DNA from: Tanytarsus gracilentus
Taxonomy: Eukaryota; Arthropoda; Insecta; Diptera; Chironomidae
Direction of reading: 5' to 3'
Length of the DNA: 64,000 nucleotides
NCBI GenBank assembly: GCA_038502055.1
Contig: JAXRKN010000036.1
Location: 2,356,001 to 2,420,000, forward strand
Position numbers and translations under genes: made by a program. Under the pieces are notes generated by a model. That model did no database searches, had not been told where the DNA came from, and saw only the letters and a list, made by a program, of their open reading frames with translations. Each line of letters opens with the position of its first letter. Position 1 is the first letter of the stretch. Below are positions 39,601 to 51,409 of this stretch, one piece after another.

Positions 39601-42600
39601 TTTTATTCGGGTTAAACTTTTGTGCTTTTTTAAATTAATTTATGACACTTTTCTCCAACTTTTTTATTATCGATAAGATTTTCACACTTTTTTCGCTAAA
39701 TAAAAATTCATTGTCCATTGAATTGGGTTTTTTGTGTTTGCAAACTATTTTCGCTTTTTAGAATTTCTTTATTAACACTTTTTTAGAGTCTCTTCTCTAT
39801 TTATCGCCGTCACAGATAAGGCTCGTGATGTTCGAATAATATTGACACAATTTTTTGCGGTGACACATTTCAAACAGCGTCTTTTTTATGTCCACTCAAT
39901 GAAGTTGATTTGGGATTTTTGCTCGCAAGCAACTTGCTTTCGATTATCTCGTGCACGGTTCATTGATATTCCATTTCACCTTCTTTCTGTGTTAGAGAAT
40001 CAAAAAAAACTTGTTAGCACAATAAATTGCGAATAAAAAAAACAAAAACTATGAAAGAGAAAAGACGCGCCCATGATCATGAGAGAGTTGGAGGACTGTG
40101 CGAGAAATATTTTTCTATAAACTATGTCAATGGCATTTCTTTCCGATAAAATTGAAATTTTTATGAATGAGATTTCAATCGTTACCGGGTTGTGGTGAAA
40201 AGACGAAGAAGAGAGTAAGGAAATGATGGAGATTTTGATTAAAAAATATTTTTAATGTATTTATTCTGAAAAAAGCATCCCACATGGAGAGTGCTTAATT
40301 TACTTCACTGATCATAAACTCCTGGCAAGCGTTTTACACGTGTTTCGATGTCATAAAAAGTAAATTGAGTAAAGTTGGTCAATATACACCGTTTATGTGA
40401 AAAAGAAAGAAATTCTTTGCATTTTTTATTTTTTTTATATTTTTGCCATTTTATTCAGATTAAGGTTGGCATTAAAAATTTATTTCGTATCCTCGTATGC
40501 GACAAAAAAGGGTCTGTGTGAACTGAAGTTTTTTTTATCCAAAGTTACGATCGAAATCGATGCATCATCATCATCATCATCATCATCATTGATGTCCGTC
40601 ATAATGACCTACAACAGTCACACATGTCAAAGCAATTTATTGTAAATAACATTTTTCTTCTTCTCACTCATGATTGTTCAGTTTTCTCAGGACCCAAAAG
40701 AGATACACGTGATAAGAATATTTAATTGAAGCATCTCTGTCCACAAAAAATTATTGATTTACTTGAAACAGTGTGTGTATGTGGTCACACACCTCTTTTT
40801 CTTCTCCTTCGAGATGAAACATTTTTTTTTATTAAACTTTATGTAATTTGATTCAGATCACTCTCCACTGTATTGAGAAGTTTCATTTTCATTCATGAAT
40901 TACAGTGTGCGTGATTGAAATTAATGGCGGGAGCAAATAATGATAGTAATGAAATTTGATTTCGGTAGCAAATTAGAGAAGAGAGATTTAGCATGATTTA
41001 ATTATTTGTCTGTAAAAATTTTATTTATTCATTTAAATACTCTCTTAAATCCATTCAGAAAAAAAGTTAGAAAAAATTTTAAATTTCTCCAACACAAAAC
41101 TAACAAATTTGCCTCAAGCGAAAAATTGAAAATTATCTGCAATTTTATGTTGAACAAATTGACGGCAGACGCACACACAGATGTTGAATAAAAAACATAT
41201 CGGAAATTGTACAGAAGTAAACATTATGGAGAGAAAGAATCCGAAAAAAAAACTTCATTTTCATCTGAATGACCGCGTAAGTTTTTTTTTTCAATTTTTG
41301 GAAACCTACTTTTCGCTCGATTAATTCGCAACTGTCATGCATTATTGTAATTACCAGGCGAGAGTGTAATTTTTTTTTTCGGACACACTTCTCGAGCTTC
41401 TGCAATTATGAGCGACGACAAATTGCTGCCAAAACTTTTTCTTTCGATATCTCGTCTAGTCATTGACCAAACACCATGCGACAATTTTCATCTAGCCATT
41501 AAATGTGCGAACTATACTCGATAATGATTGTCGTTGTAAAACTAGTCATGCTCCAATTTCTCTCTGGATGTTAGATGTTACGTGATGACATTGAAATGAA
41601 AAACTTCTTTTTCACTCTCTCCGCAGTTCAACGCGAGTCTAATTCCGGCAAAAAAACACACAAGTGCACGCAATTTCAAGTTTTTATTTTATTTTTATAG
41701 CGATGACGTTTTATCACACAGCGATGAGTGATCCGATTAGCATTTTATCTGCGTTTCTGGTTTTCATTTCACTTTTTCTTGTTCTCTCGAAGTTGTATTG
41801 AGTTACATTTTTTCTTCATTTCCTTTTTAATCTACCGGTTGAGTTTTCTATTTTTTTTAATATATGTTTTTCTCGAACTCTCTTATAAGAAATTATGACA
41901 TTAAAGTGAATCACGTGAGAATTTGTAATTTATTTTTTCTTTCTTAAAAAAAAGATTTTAACTTTCGATTTTTTAAAAAGTAAAAAATTTATAAAGCACT
42001 TAGTCGAAAACTCATCAAGATTTCTTTCCACAAATTTATCCTCATCGATCAACAATAATAAAAGCAAGGGTCTTGATTTGCATATAAAATTTGCACACAG
42101 GAAAGTGTGATAAATCCTATTTGAAGACTTTTCACTTTTTTTATGATGATACGAGAAAAATGCGGAATTCGAGATCTCTCGCAATTTTCAGTGTCACGAT
42201 GATTCACGGATCAATAATTTCTGAATATGTGTTTTTTATTCGAACATACATCGAACATTCATCTCTTTTTTTTCGGGGAGGTTCATAAAGATATAAAATT
42301 GCACATCTCCGAAAGTGATTTTCTCTCAACAGGTAAGCTTTCGATTTTTCAAGTCTCAAATTTTGCAGAAAAATTGATTATTCAGAATGTTCGCAAAAAT
42401 TATAGACTGGCTCCCACATTAACATAAATTTTTTGCTCGTCTCATCTTTTCATTCATGTACGAATTTTTTTTCTCCTCATTCTTATCACTTGTTGCAATA
42501 ATTTAAAGACCGAACTAGGTCATTGACCTTATTAATGCAGCTTTAGATTTTTTTCTTGCTGTTTTAACGCAAAAATTATTTTTAATTACACAAACTTGAA

Positions 42601-43461
42601 CTATTTAGGTTTTAGAGTAAAACACTCCCGCATCATCGAGTACTTCACTCTGATAATGTTCGGGCAAATTGGCTTTAATTATTCAATGATGTATTTTTTT
42701 TGGGTAGATTAAATAATTACTTTGAGAAATATAACTGATTCTTCTCTTTTTTTTCGGATGGTACTTTACTTTTCGCTCACACGTGAATACATAAAATATT
42801 TATTTTTTCCTACAACACTTTTAACCGCGTGCTGAACGTTCCACGATCGAAAGAGAACTAAAGAGGAAACATGTTTCAAAGAAGAAATTCGAAAGAAGAA
42901 ATGTTAAGAGAAGTGTTTAAATAATATAAACAAAATTTAATGTCTATGTGACACAGAGAACGCGTGGTGAAAGAAAGAAGACAAGATTAGCGAGTGTTTG
43001 CTAATTTCCTCGCTTCTTGATCATTTATAAGTGGCAATTATAAGATTAGCATAATTAATTTATCAATTAATGGCCGATTGTCATTCTCGGAATTAGAGAA
43101 AGTAGACTAGCGCGATATTTTCTTTGAGAACATGCAAATTCAATTTAATTTGCGAGTCAATTGTCCGTTAGAGATTAGATTAATATTAGTGAGATTAGAT
43201 TTATTTCAAAAAATATTTCTCAACGTTTTTGAAAAATTTAAATTATTTTTGCAGTGGTGCACAGCTTTGGATAATTTAATTAATTTTTACTTCTGTTGTA
43301 TCACTTAAACTTTAAGATTTATAAATTGATCATGTGACAAATTAATTTAAAAATCTTAATTTTAAAAAAAAAAATCCGTTAAATTTGAAATTTAACCATT
43401 TAATTAGTCACAGGCCCCGTGTTATTGGATGTGCTGGCAAAATTTATAAATATTCATTAAA
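39601..43461. other. Intergenic region between CUB gene and COG2
   Basis: These two genes are divergent. No additional exon could be supported. The region holds a CAT microsatellite at 40562-40590 and CT-rich segments, and probably the promoters of both genes. Confidence 0.45.
40562..40590. repeat. CAT trinucleotide microsatellite
   Basis: About nine uninterrupted CAT units are seen directly. Confidence 0.95.
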
Positions 43462-45618
43462 ATGAATTTTTTTCACATTAATCCATCTACTGTCGAGCTG
43501 TGTTTTGACCAAAATGAGTTCCTTAAGGTGCGTAATTAGAGTAAATTAAAGAATCACTTAAAAACTTCGTAATTTATTGAAAAATCTTAAAAATAATTTT
43601 AGACAAATTTTTCGGTGGATGAATTTCTGCATCAGAACAGATCAGCTAGTCTGGAAGTGTTTAGGGATGATTTAGGAATTTATTTAAAAATTCTACGCTC
43701 ATCAATGATAGAATTAATTAACGAGGACTACGCGGATTTTGTTAGTCTGTCGGCAAATTTCGTAAATTTAGATAAGTTCATAAACCAAATTAAAGATCCA
43801 TTGGCCGAATTGAAGGAAGAAATTGTGGACGTTCGAAATAGTCTACAAGAATGCATGAATGACATCAACGAGTGCCTAAGTGAAAAGCGACGATTTAGAC
43901 AAATAAAAAAGAGCCTAGAGACGCTTGAAATTGTCAGGAGCACTCTAGAGAAACTTGGAAAACTCTTAAATTCTGTCGACAGCAGTGACAGCAAAAATAG
44001 AGCTGTTCTTCTCGAGAGATCTGCTTTAGAGCTCATACAATTGCAATTCAATGCCAAATATTGCCAGCATTTTCTAGATCCAAGTGAAAAAATCTCAATA
44101 GAACAGCAGGAACAAAAACTTCTGGCATTATTGAATGAATTTTTTCTCGCAACTCTCGCTGCCAACGACTCGACATCCGATAATCTTGAAAGATGCTTAA
44201 GAATTTATTACTCGCTCGATCAATGTCGATTGGCCGAGCAAATTTTCCGAAAAGAGACATTCAACTACATGGAAGGCATCATATCCGATCGAAATCTTCA
44301 AAATTATCCCGACGGCTTGACGGGTGTCTATAATGAAATTTTAAATTTCGTTTCGCTAAAAATGAAATTGCTGCTAAATTTGACGAGAGGAAAATCGATG
44401 AAAATCAAAGGCTACAATTTCCTTTTCAACAGCTTTTGGAGTGCAATCGAAGAAAGAATTGAATTGAATTTATCGTCAATTTTTGCGCCTGCAATACCCG
44501 AAGACTTTTATCAACGCTACAAGTGCACTCTCGAATTTTTAACGCGCATCGAAATGATCATCGGCGATGTGGAATTAATTCAACAATTTCATCAGCATGA
44601 GCAGTACATAAAATTCCAAAAGAAATGGAATTTGCCAGTTTATTATCTGATTCGAAGTCAAGAGATCGCGTTGAGTCTAGAAAAATTGTGCGACGTGAAT
44701 GTCAATAGCGTGACAGTGACGACAAGTGAACCGAATCAAATTCAAACAAAAGTATTTTTGGAGATCATCAATTGCATAGCAAAGTGCTGGAGCGATGGCA
44801 TTTATCTCGATCAGCTCTTTCAAAATTTCCTTAAACTCTCTTTTCAATTGATTTCGCGCGGAGTACGATGGACAAAGGATGTGGTTAAAATGACATCGAC
44901 TAGTGATGTTGATTTATTTGCCTTTTATACAGTTCTTCATCACGACATTGAAATTTTAATGAGAAAATTTCCACAAATTGAGCAGTTGATAGCGCAAAAA
45001 TTGACAGAAAATTTAAAGTTGAAAGATAAAATTTCGGCGAGTTCGATAACGAAGTGCTTCGACTCACCACGTGCGTCTTTGGAGCAGTGTCAAAGGGAAA
45101 TTGAGAGTCAAATAGGAAAAAAATTGATGGCGTCGTGCATGAAATCGATTCGAAACGTTCAGGACATTCCGAGACTCTTTCGTAAAACAAATCGCGAGGT
45201 GCCAACAAAGCATTTGCCATATGTCGATCAGATCATTCAACCGATTAGTGATTTTGATCAAAAGCATAAGAGAAACTACGATGCAAATGTGTTTGAGCGC
45301 ATCCTAAAGAATATTTTTAGTCATACCACCATACAATATTACCAGTCTGTCAATGAGGTGCTGACCTCGGTTCAAAAAACCGAAGAATCAATTAGACGAC
45401 TTAAAAATTTGAGGGAAAAAGTGCAGCAGTCGACGAGCAGTGGCGATAAGCAGCAAATGTCCGACGATGACAAAATTCGCCTTCAACTTCAAATCGATAT
45501 CCGTCACTATGTAAAGTGCATTGAAAACTATCATCTGAAGCGGGAAGAAATCGATAGTCTTAATGAGTTGGTTAATCTTACTGAGGACATCTCAAAAATG
45601 AGATTGTCCAATAACTGA
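43462..45618 (+). CDS. COG2: Conserved oligomeric Golgi complex subunit 2
   Basis: COG2 is a subunit of the eight-protein COG tethering complex that acts in vesicle transport within the Golgi. Two exons, 43462..43527 and 43603..45618, give 693 residues, close to the family norm. The first exon ends in the motif ELCFDQNEFLK, the hallmark N-terminal COG2 peptide; the second continues with RDDLGIYLKILRSSMIELIN and DYADFV, also typical. The N-terminal 200 residues are predicted coiled coil (repeated Leu/Lys/Glu heptads), which in this family contacts other COG subunits. The short first exon was placed from its phase-0 donor (AAG|GTGCG) and homology. The gene converges with DNAJC17, and the two 3' ends nearly touch. 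Function follows from family knowledge; identification is firm. Confidence 0.95.
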
Positions 45619-45626
45619 GACAATTT

Positions 45627-45640
45627 TTTATTACAATAAA
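45627..45640. terminator. Back-to-back poly(A) signals of COG2 and DNAJC17
   Basis: AATAAA lies at 45635-45640 on the + strand for COG2, and its complement at 45627-45632 gives AATAAA on the - strand for DNAJC17. Only 35 bp separate the two stop codons, so both cleavage sites probably lie inside the opposite gene and the transcripts would overlap. Confidence 0.7.
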
Positions 45641-45653
45641 TATTATTTAAAAT

Positions 45654-46532
45654 TCACTCATTTTCCTCCTTCATAAGTTCGTCGATAATTCGTTTTCTTT
45701 CCTCAGCTTGACGAAGTGATCTAAGCACCAGACTCTCATAGTCTGTTTCAGTTACGGTTGCACCCGATTTATTACTCTTCGGAGCGTCGCCAATCCATTC
45801 GAGCTTAAGTGGATTACTAAGAATTCCCTTCTCATATGCAACCGCCATTTCGGCAGCATCTTGTGTCTTAAATTCAACAACGGCACTTCCGTTTTTCTTA
45901 CTCGACACGACAAGTGCCACAATGTCGCCATATTTATTGAGGAATTTGTAGAGGGCGTCCGTATTGTAGCCACCGTTGCTCTTATCATCTTTCTCCGTCT
46001 TCCACTTAATCTTGATGCGATGCTTTGACGAATCCCAGAAAGCTGCTGTTGGCGTTTGATTTACACTGACATTACATCTGTTAATTTCCTGCCTCATAAT
46101 TTCATTTTCCTCATCCAACACTTTCTTATTTTCTTTCCTTATTCTCTCAAGTTCAAGCTTGAAAATCTCTTCTGGTGTCTTGTTGCCATATGGATCGGAT
46201 TTCAACGTAAACGCTTGCTTTTCTCGTGCCTCAAGATCAGATTTTAGCTTTTGTCGCTTACTGTCCAATAATTTATTTCTCAACTCATTTTCTCGCTTCG
46301 CTTTCTGTATTCGATCGTAGGCGGATCGAGCTGAGTGATCGCAAAGAATCGAAAGAGCATCCTGAAGTTCATGAAAGAGCTCTGCCGCTTTTGGATTGTC
46401 TGGATTTTTATCGGGATGACATTCGAGCGCTTTTTTTCGATACGCTTTCCTTATTTCAACTTCAGTGGCCGTATGTCCGACTCCTATCAATTTGTAGAGA
46501 TCAATTTCACTGAATTTCTTCACATCAGCCAT
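45654..46532 (-). CDS. DNAJC17: DnaJ homologue subfamily C member 17 (J domain plus RRM)
   Basis: A single exon of 292 residues. The J domain covers about residues 10-78 with the Hsp70-activating HPD at 39-41. A Lys/Glu-rich probable coiled coil follows, and an RRM-like fold at about 165-245 (GDIVALVVSSKKNGSAVVEF and KLEWIG). This order and length match DNAJC17, a nuclear J-protein linked to the spliceosome in other animals. The ATG at 46532 opens MADVKKFSEIDLY, right before the J domain, so the start is firm. The 5' half and upstream DNA (46274-46808) are duplicated at 48971-49509. Confidence 0.95.
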   Translation of the reverse strand: MADVKKFSEIDLYKLIGVGHTATEVEIRKAYRKKALECHPDKNPDNPKAAELFHELQDALSILCDHSARSAYDRIQKAKRENELRNKLLDSKRQKLKSDLEAREKQAFTLKSDPYGNKTPEEIFKLELERIRKENKKVLDEENEIMRQEINRCNVSVNQTPTAAFWDSSKHRIKIKWKTEKDDKSNGGYNTDALYKFLNKYGDIVALVVSSKKNGSAVVEFKTQDAAEMAVAYEKGILSNPLKLEWIGDAPKSNKSGATVTETDYESLVLRSLRQAEERKRIIDELMKEENE

Positions 46533-46808
46533 GATTTAATGAAATTATTTTTTAAAAACGTTTGAAAATTTTTAATTCAAACAATAACAAAGCCCTTGAG
46601 AAAATGAGTGAAAAGTTTGTTTACAAATAACAGCTGACTTTAAAAAGAGTTTTTTTTTCGCAAAAATATCTCGCGCAATACTCTTTCACTCTTTCAACAT
46701 TCGTCGAGGAGCGAAGATTATTCGTTGCGATTTCTTAAACATTTTCTCGTTTGTGCTAATTTCACGTGAAGGTTGACAATAAAAAATCGAGATAAATATT
46801 AGGAAAGA
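46274..46808. repeat. Left copy of a 535-bp direct repeat
   Basis: This block covers the 5' part of DNAJC17, its upstream DNA and the last 15 codons of the orphan gene. By eye it is about 97-98% identical to 48971-49509, in the same orientation. Similarity begins at the TTATTTC before CAAC and ends at AGGAAAGA. Confidence 0.9.
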
Positions 46809-48959
46809 AATTCACGAAAAAGTAGTCGATAGCTGTTTTCGCGATGAGAATAAATTCCACAAAAACGATGACAGCATTGATATGAGCGGCCGGTGTATGA
46901 GCTTCCAAATCGATGAGAAGTTGTCGGAGGAACGCTGTATCGTTTTTTTCCATGAATTTTGAGAAAGTCTCATTTCCTTCATTTCCGTTCAAACTGTCGA
47001 ATAAAATAGCTAATCGTCTGTTTAGTGGATCGTTGCCAGCAAAAAAACCAGCGGTGACTCTCAAAATAACTTGACGAAGATCAACAACGACACCGTTTAG
47101 TGTAAAAGTGGGCTGATTGTTAGCAAAAATGCGAAGCAAAGTACCACAGCGATGAAAAAGACTAAATGCATGTCGCTCATTGATATTTAATGCTCCAACC
47201 AATCTAACATTTTCCATGCCAGGATCAGTGATAAAAATGAGTTGAGCATTGTGATTTGCAGCGAAAGCTCGTAAATTTGCGAGAGGCAAAATTAAATTGT
47301 CATTATATGCAGCTAAGTTTGTCTCATTATGCGGTCGTAGCGAGAGAATATGATGCGACTGAGTACCATTTTGTCTTAAAATGCATATTGAAGCAAAGTT
47401 AAGTTCGAGAGCTCTTGTGATTGCAACTCGACCATCCAGTAGTGTGATAACGACATTACCGAGACCGCAATGTACACCATTTTGGTAGAAGAAAATCGTA
47501 TGTAAAGGTGCCAACGGTTCTAGATATAAATTAAAAAAATTAAATTATAAATTTATCCCAGAGGCGAGGTTAAAAAATCATTGACACCGCTTTAATTTCT
47601 TCTTTCTTCATTTCTGGTTTATAATTAAACTTTATTTGATTAAGCTTTTTTGCTCAATCAAATGAAAAATTAAAGTTTAATTTAATTATTTTGAAATTTT
47701 AACTGCCCGAGTTTTCCACCTTTCTAAAGTATCATAAATCTCTCTAGTTAATTTTTTATGAAATAAGATTTTTATTTCAAACTCTCAAAAATTAAAATTG
47801 TGAAGAAATTTACCTTCAGCATTTATAGAAATTACTTCCACATTGTCAACATCCATAATTTCAGGATTTACTTCCACATTGTCAACGATCTCAACTTCCA
47901 TAATTTCTACTGCTTCTTCATTTTCTTGTGCATGATTTTCTTGCGGGTCTTGATCAGTAACTTCAACATATTGCTCTGTGATAATTTGATTATCTAATCC
48001 TTCCTCGCTAATCATCTCAATTACATGTGCTTCAAATATAGCTTCATTTACATTCGCTGCTGTCTCTTGATTCTCAATTTCACCGACAATTGCTTCATGG
48101 CTCGTAGTCTCAACAGCATTTCCGATCTCATTTTGATTTTTAATTGCAACAATGTCGAGATTAGTGAAATAGTCCTCTGTCTCACATGTTTTAAGAGCGA
48201 AAAATTGCGTGCAATAAATTCGAGATCGACATTAGCACTCGCATTGATTTTTTCGCATGTAGCACAATTGACGATATCACAAACAAGCGGAATTTTCCAA
48301 TCTAAAATTATGTAAAAGAGAAATTTGTTTTAAAATCATGTCATTTTGTAAAATTAATGTTACTGAAATTTTAAATTAATTATTTGAGGAAGGAAGATTT
48401 GATATATTTTTTTTCATTGTCTGATATTAAATTAAATTAATAAAGTCTCTGGGAGAGAGTAAAAAAAATAATCATGAAAACATATATTTCTGAAGAAACT
48501 CTTCAGAGAAATCTGAAGTTTCAGAAGAATTTTTTTTGTGAGATTGAATGATATTGAATTATAAAAGGAAGTTTGTTTTAATAGTCGATTATGAACTTAA
48601 TATCGAATCAGTGATAAATTTTATTTTACATCAAATATTCTTTTTAGTCATTTATTAAAAAATTTTATACTCATTTTCTTCATGAAGCGCGCAAGCAAGA
48701 CATTCATCTTAGTGACATCTAGTCTCTCGTCATTTCCAATTGGTCTCAGCATCATTTCAAAAAATTGAATTTTTAAAATTCTAATGCTTCTGGATTACTG
48801 AGCATTGAATCGACAAAGAACTTTTTCTTTCTTGCTTCTTTGCTTTCCACGAATTAAGTTTCTCAATCGTTCATAAAATTTTTTTCCATGAATTCCAGAG
48901 GCCCAAGCTGGCACTGCTAGAAGAACTACTTCCACTTGCACTCCTTCTTCAACTTCCAT
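46762..48959 (-). CDS. Unrecognised four-exon gene with one apparent 1-nt deletion
   Basis: Minus-strand exons 48799..48959, 48671..48744, 47814..48301 and 46762..47519 join at good splice sites and consistent phase, except that exon 3 is one base short. In exon 3 the frame moves by one at an A4 run (+ strand T4 at 48189-48192); one extra base would give an uninterrupted product of 493 residues. The predicted protein starts MEVEEGVQVEVV, has a Lys/Arg-rich N-terminal part, a cysteine pair near CDIVNCATC, a long Glu/Asp/Val-rich acidic middle, and a C-terminal part with hydrophobic beta-like stretches (GVHCGLGNVVITLL). I recognise no family. The last 15 codons and stop lie inside the left direct repeat, so its C-terminus is built from DNAJC17 upstream DNA. 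Whether the missing base is real, which would make this a young pseudogene, or a homopolymer sequencing error cannot be told here. Confidence 0.6.
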
Positions 48960-48962
48960 TTC

Positions 48963-49235
48963 TTAATTATCGAACTTATTTCGCAACTCATTTTCTCGCT
49001 TCGCTTTCTGTATTCGATCGTAGGCGGATTGAGCTGAGTGATCGCAAAGAATCGAAAGAGCATCCTGAAGTTCATGAAAGAGCTCTGCCGCTTTTGGATT
49101 GTCTGGATTTTTATCGGGATGACATTCGAGCGCTTTTTTTCGATAAGCTTTCCTTATTTCAACTTCAGTGGCCGTATGTCCGACTCCTATCAATTTGTAG
49201 AGATCAATTTCACTGAATTTCTTCACATCAGCCAT
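48963..49235 (-). CDS. J-domain-only protein from truncated DNAJC17 duplicate
   Basis: This 90-residue frame repeats the first 84 or so residues of the neighbouring DNAJC17 with an intact HPD and one visible replacement (Arg to Gln in the DHSA-SAYDR stretch), then ends in NKFDN and stop. The coiled coil and RRM are missing because the duplicated block stops there. The upstream DNA is duplicated too, so it may still be expressed. The stop TAA is followed by GAA and then, in the same frame, by the ATG of the orphan gene. It could encode a functional small co-chaperone or be a decaying relic; the lack of disabling changes favours youth rather than proving function. Confidence 0.65.
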   Translation of the reverse strand: MADVKKFSEIDLYKLIGVGHTATEVEIRKAYRKKALECHPDKNPDNPKAAELFHELQDALSILCDHSAQSAYDRIQKAKRENELRNKFDN

Positions 49236-49509
49236 GATTTAATGAAATTATTTTTAAAAACGTTTGAAAATTTTTAATTCAAACAATAACAAAGCCCTTG
49301 AGAAAATGAGTGAAATGTTTGTTTACAAGTAACAGCTGACTTTAAAAAGAGTTTTTTTTCACCAAAATATCTCGCGCAATTTTCTTTCACTCTTTCAACA
49401 TTCGTCGAGGAGCGAAGATTATTCGTTGCGATTTCTTAAACATTTTCTCGTTTGTGCTAATTTCACGTGAAGGTTGACAATAAAAAATCGAGATAAATAT
49501 TAGGAAAGA
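48971..49509. repeat. Right copy of the 535-bp direct repeat
   Basis: This is the second copy of the block at 46274-46808, with roughly a dozen scattered substitutions and small indels. Its right edge joins DNA leading to the aminoacylase gene, while the left copy joins the 3' half of DNAJC17. Confidence 0.9.
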
Positions 49510-49629
49510 TTTTATCGGCGGTGAAAGAAAATGAAAAGTGCGTAAATTCTGTTCTAGATAAATTCAACCTTGAAGGACTTCACAGGAAGTAGTCAAGTCT
49601 TTAGTGACAATAAAAAAAAGCAAAAAAAA

Positions 49630-51332
49630 ATGGAGTGCAATTTCATTATTCGCGATGAAGAGAAATTAAAGAAAATTCAAAACTGGGAAGAAAATGAAGA
49701 AATTCAAATATTTCGCGAGTATTTGCGCATTCCGAGCGTTCACCCGGACATTGATTATAGTGAGTATATAATTTTGCATAAATTTGATCGCCGTCAACAG
49801 AAAATTTGACATTTAATAGGATTTTATGTTTGTTTTAATTAGAATGAAAAATTGGCATTTGAATAAAGTTTAAGTTTAAAAAATTAATCTTCAGATTGAA
49901 AATTTAAAAAATTAATCCCTAGATTAAAATTTAAAAATATTAATCTTCGGATTAAAAATAAATTTTTATTTAATCTAGTCCTTAATTTTAATCCAAGATT
50001 AAAAGATAGATAAATCTAAGATTATCAACATTTCATTCATGCTTTTATTTTGACTTGCAGCTGACTGTGTGCGGTTCCTTAAGCGTCTGAGCGACGAAAT
50101 TGGACTAAACTTCAAAGTCTATCATCCGATAGAAAAAAACAAGCCTGTTGTAGTAATGTCACTCATTGGCAATCAGCCAGAGCTCAAATCTATTATTCTC
50201 AACTCTCACATGGACGTTGTGCCAGTTTTTGAGGAGTATTGGACTTATAAACCATTTGCTGCTGAGATGGATGAAGAGGGAAGAATTTATGCGAGAGGGG
50301 CTCAGGATATGAAATCTGTAGGCATCCAATATTTGGCTGCAATCAAAAATTTTAAGCGAAAACAGATGGTTTTTAAGAGAACCATACACGTGGTGTTTGT
50401 GCCGAACGAAGAGATGGGAGGAAATGGTGGAATGGCTGACTTTGTTCATACACAAGAGTTTCGTTCACTCAATCCAGGATTTTCACTCGATGAAGGTATT
50501 TTTAATTCAATAAAAATTCAACAGTTTTTAACGCAAATTACTTTTTAGGTATTGCTTCACCGACTGATTCATTTAACATCTACTACGCCGAAAGGTGTAT
50601 TTGGCACATAATTTTCAACATTACTGGCAATAATGGTCATGGAGCACTGTTGCTGAAAAATACAGCTCCAGAAAAATTGAGGATTCTTCTTGATCGCTGT
50701 TATGACTATCGTGAGGTAAGTTTTTAAAAAATTGTAAAAAATTCAATCTTTAAAAATTTAATTTAGACGCAAGTAAAACGTCTACAAGAGGATCCAGAAT
50801 TGACAATTGGAGAAGTTACTACTTTTAATTTTACCATGGTTCATGGTGGCGTTCAACTTAACACAGTTCCACCAAATATCCGAGTTATGACAGATATTCG
50901 TTTGGCTGTTGATGTTAATCACGAGGAATTCGAGAATATGATTAAGCGTTGGTGTGAAGAAGCTGGCGATGTCGATTATGAATTTGATCTCAAAGATCCT
51001 TTTATTGAACCTACTAAGCTTGATGAGACAAATGAATACTGGCAAGGATTTAAATCTGCAATTAGTGAACTGTAAGGAAACTTTTAGATTTTATAAATTT
51101 GATCTAATTTCAATTTTAAACTTTCAGAGGAATTAAAACAAAAGTTCAAGTTTTTCCCGGAGGAACTGACTCGAGATATTTGAGAAGTGTTGGCATTCCT
51201 GCGATTGGATTTTCTCCCATGAACCACACTCCAGTACTTTTGCATGATCACGATGAATTCCTTCAAGCTGATGTTTTTCTCAAAGGAATTGAGATTTATA
51301 CAAAAATTATCGCAAGTGTTGCTGATGCATAA
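49630..51332 (+). CDS. ACY1: Aminoacylase-1 (N-acyl-amino-acid amidohydrolase), copy A
   Basis: The enzyme hydrolyses N-acetylated amino acids to acetate and free amino acid in the cytosol. Five exons, 49630..49759, 50061..50495, 50549..50715, 50767..51071 and 51128..51332, give 413 residues, the usual length. Zinc and catalytic residues of M20 peptidases are all present and correctly spaced: His93 in NSHMDVVP, Asp126 in ARGAQDMK, the Glu160-Glu161 pair in NEEMGG, Glu188 in SLDEG, and a C-terminal His in LLHDHDEF. The dimer-domain motif reads NNGHG where copy B has HPGHG. No signal peptide is seen. The ATG at 49630 is the first in frame with a sensible leader. It lies about 400 bp from the divergent truncated J-domain gene and may share duplicated promoter DNA with it. 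Confidence 0.95.
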
Positions 51333-51409
51333 AAATTAATTCTTTAATTATGACAAACATCAGTAACAAAATTTTATTATTGCTTATTGGCGCTAAAAGC
51401 ATGTGTTCA

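Noticed and set aside
43728..44165. Antisense open frame of 145 codons inside COG2
   Set aside because: It is a shadow of the strongly coding COG2 frame on the other strand.
48187..48194. Programmed -1 frameshifting as the main explanation for the orphan gene break
   Set aside because: CTTAAAAC is not a canonical slippery heptamer and no obvious stimulatory hairpin is seen; a one-base loss in the A run is simpler. It is kept as a remote alternative only.
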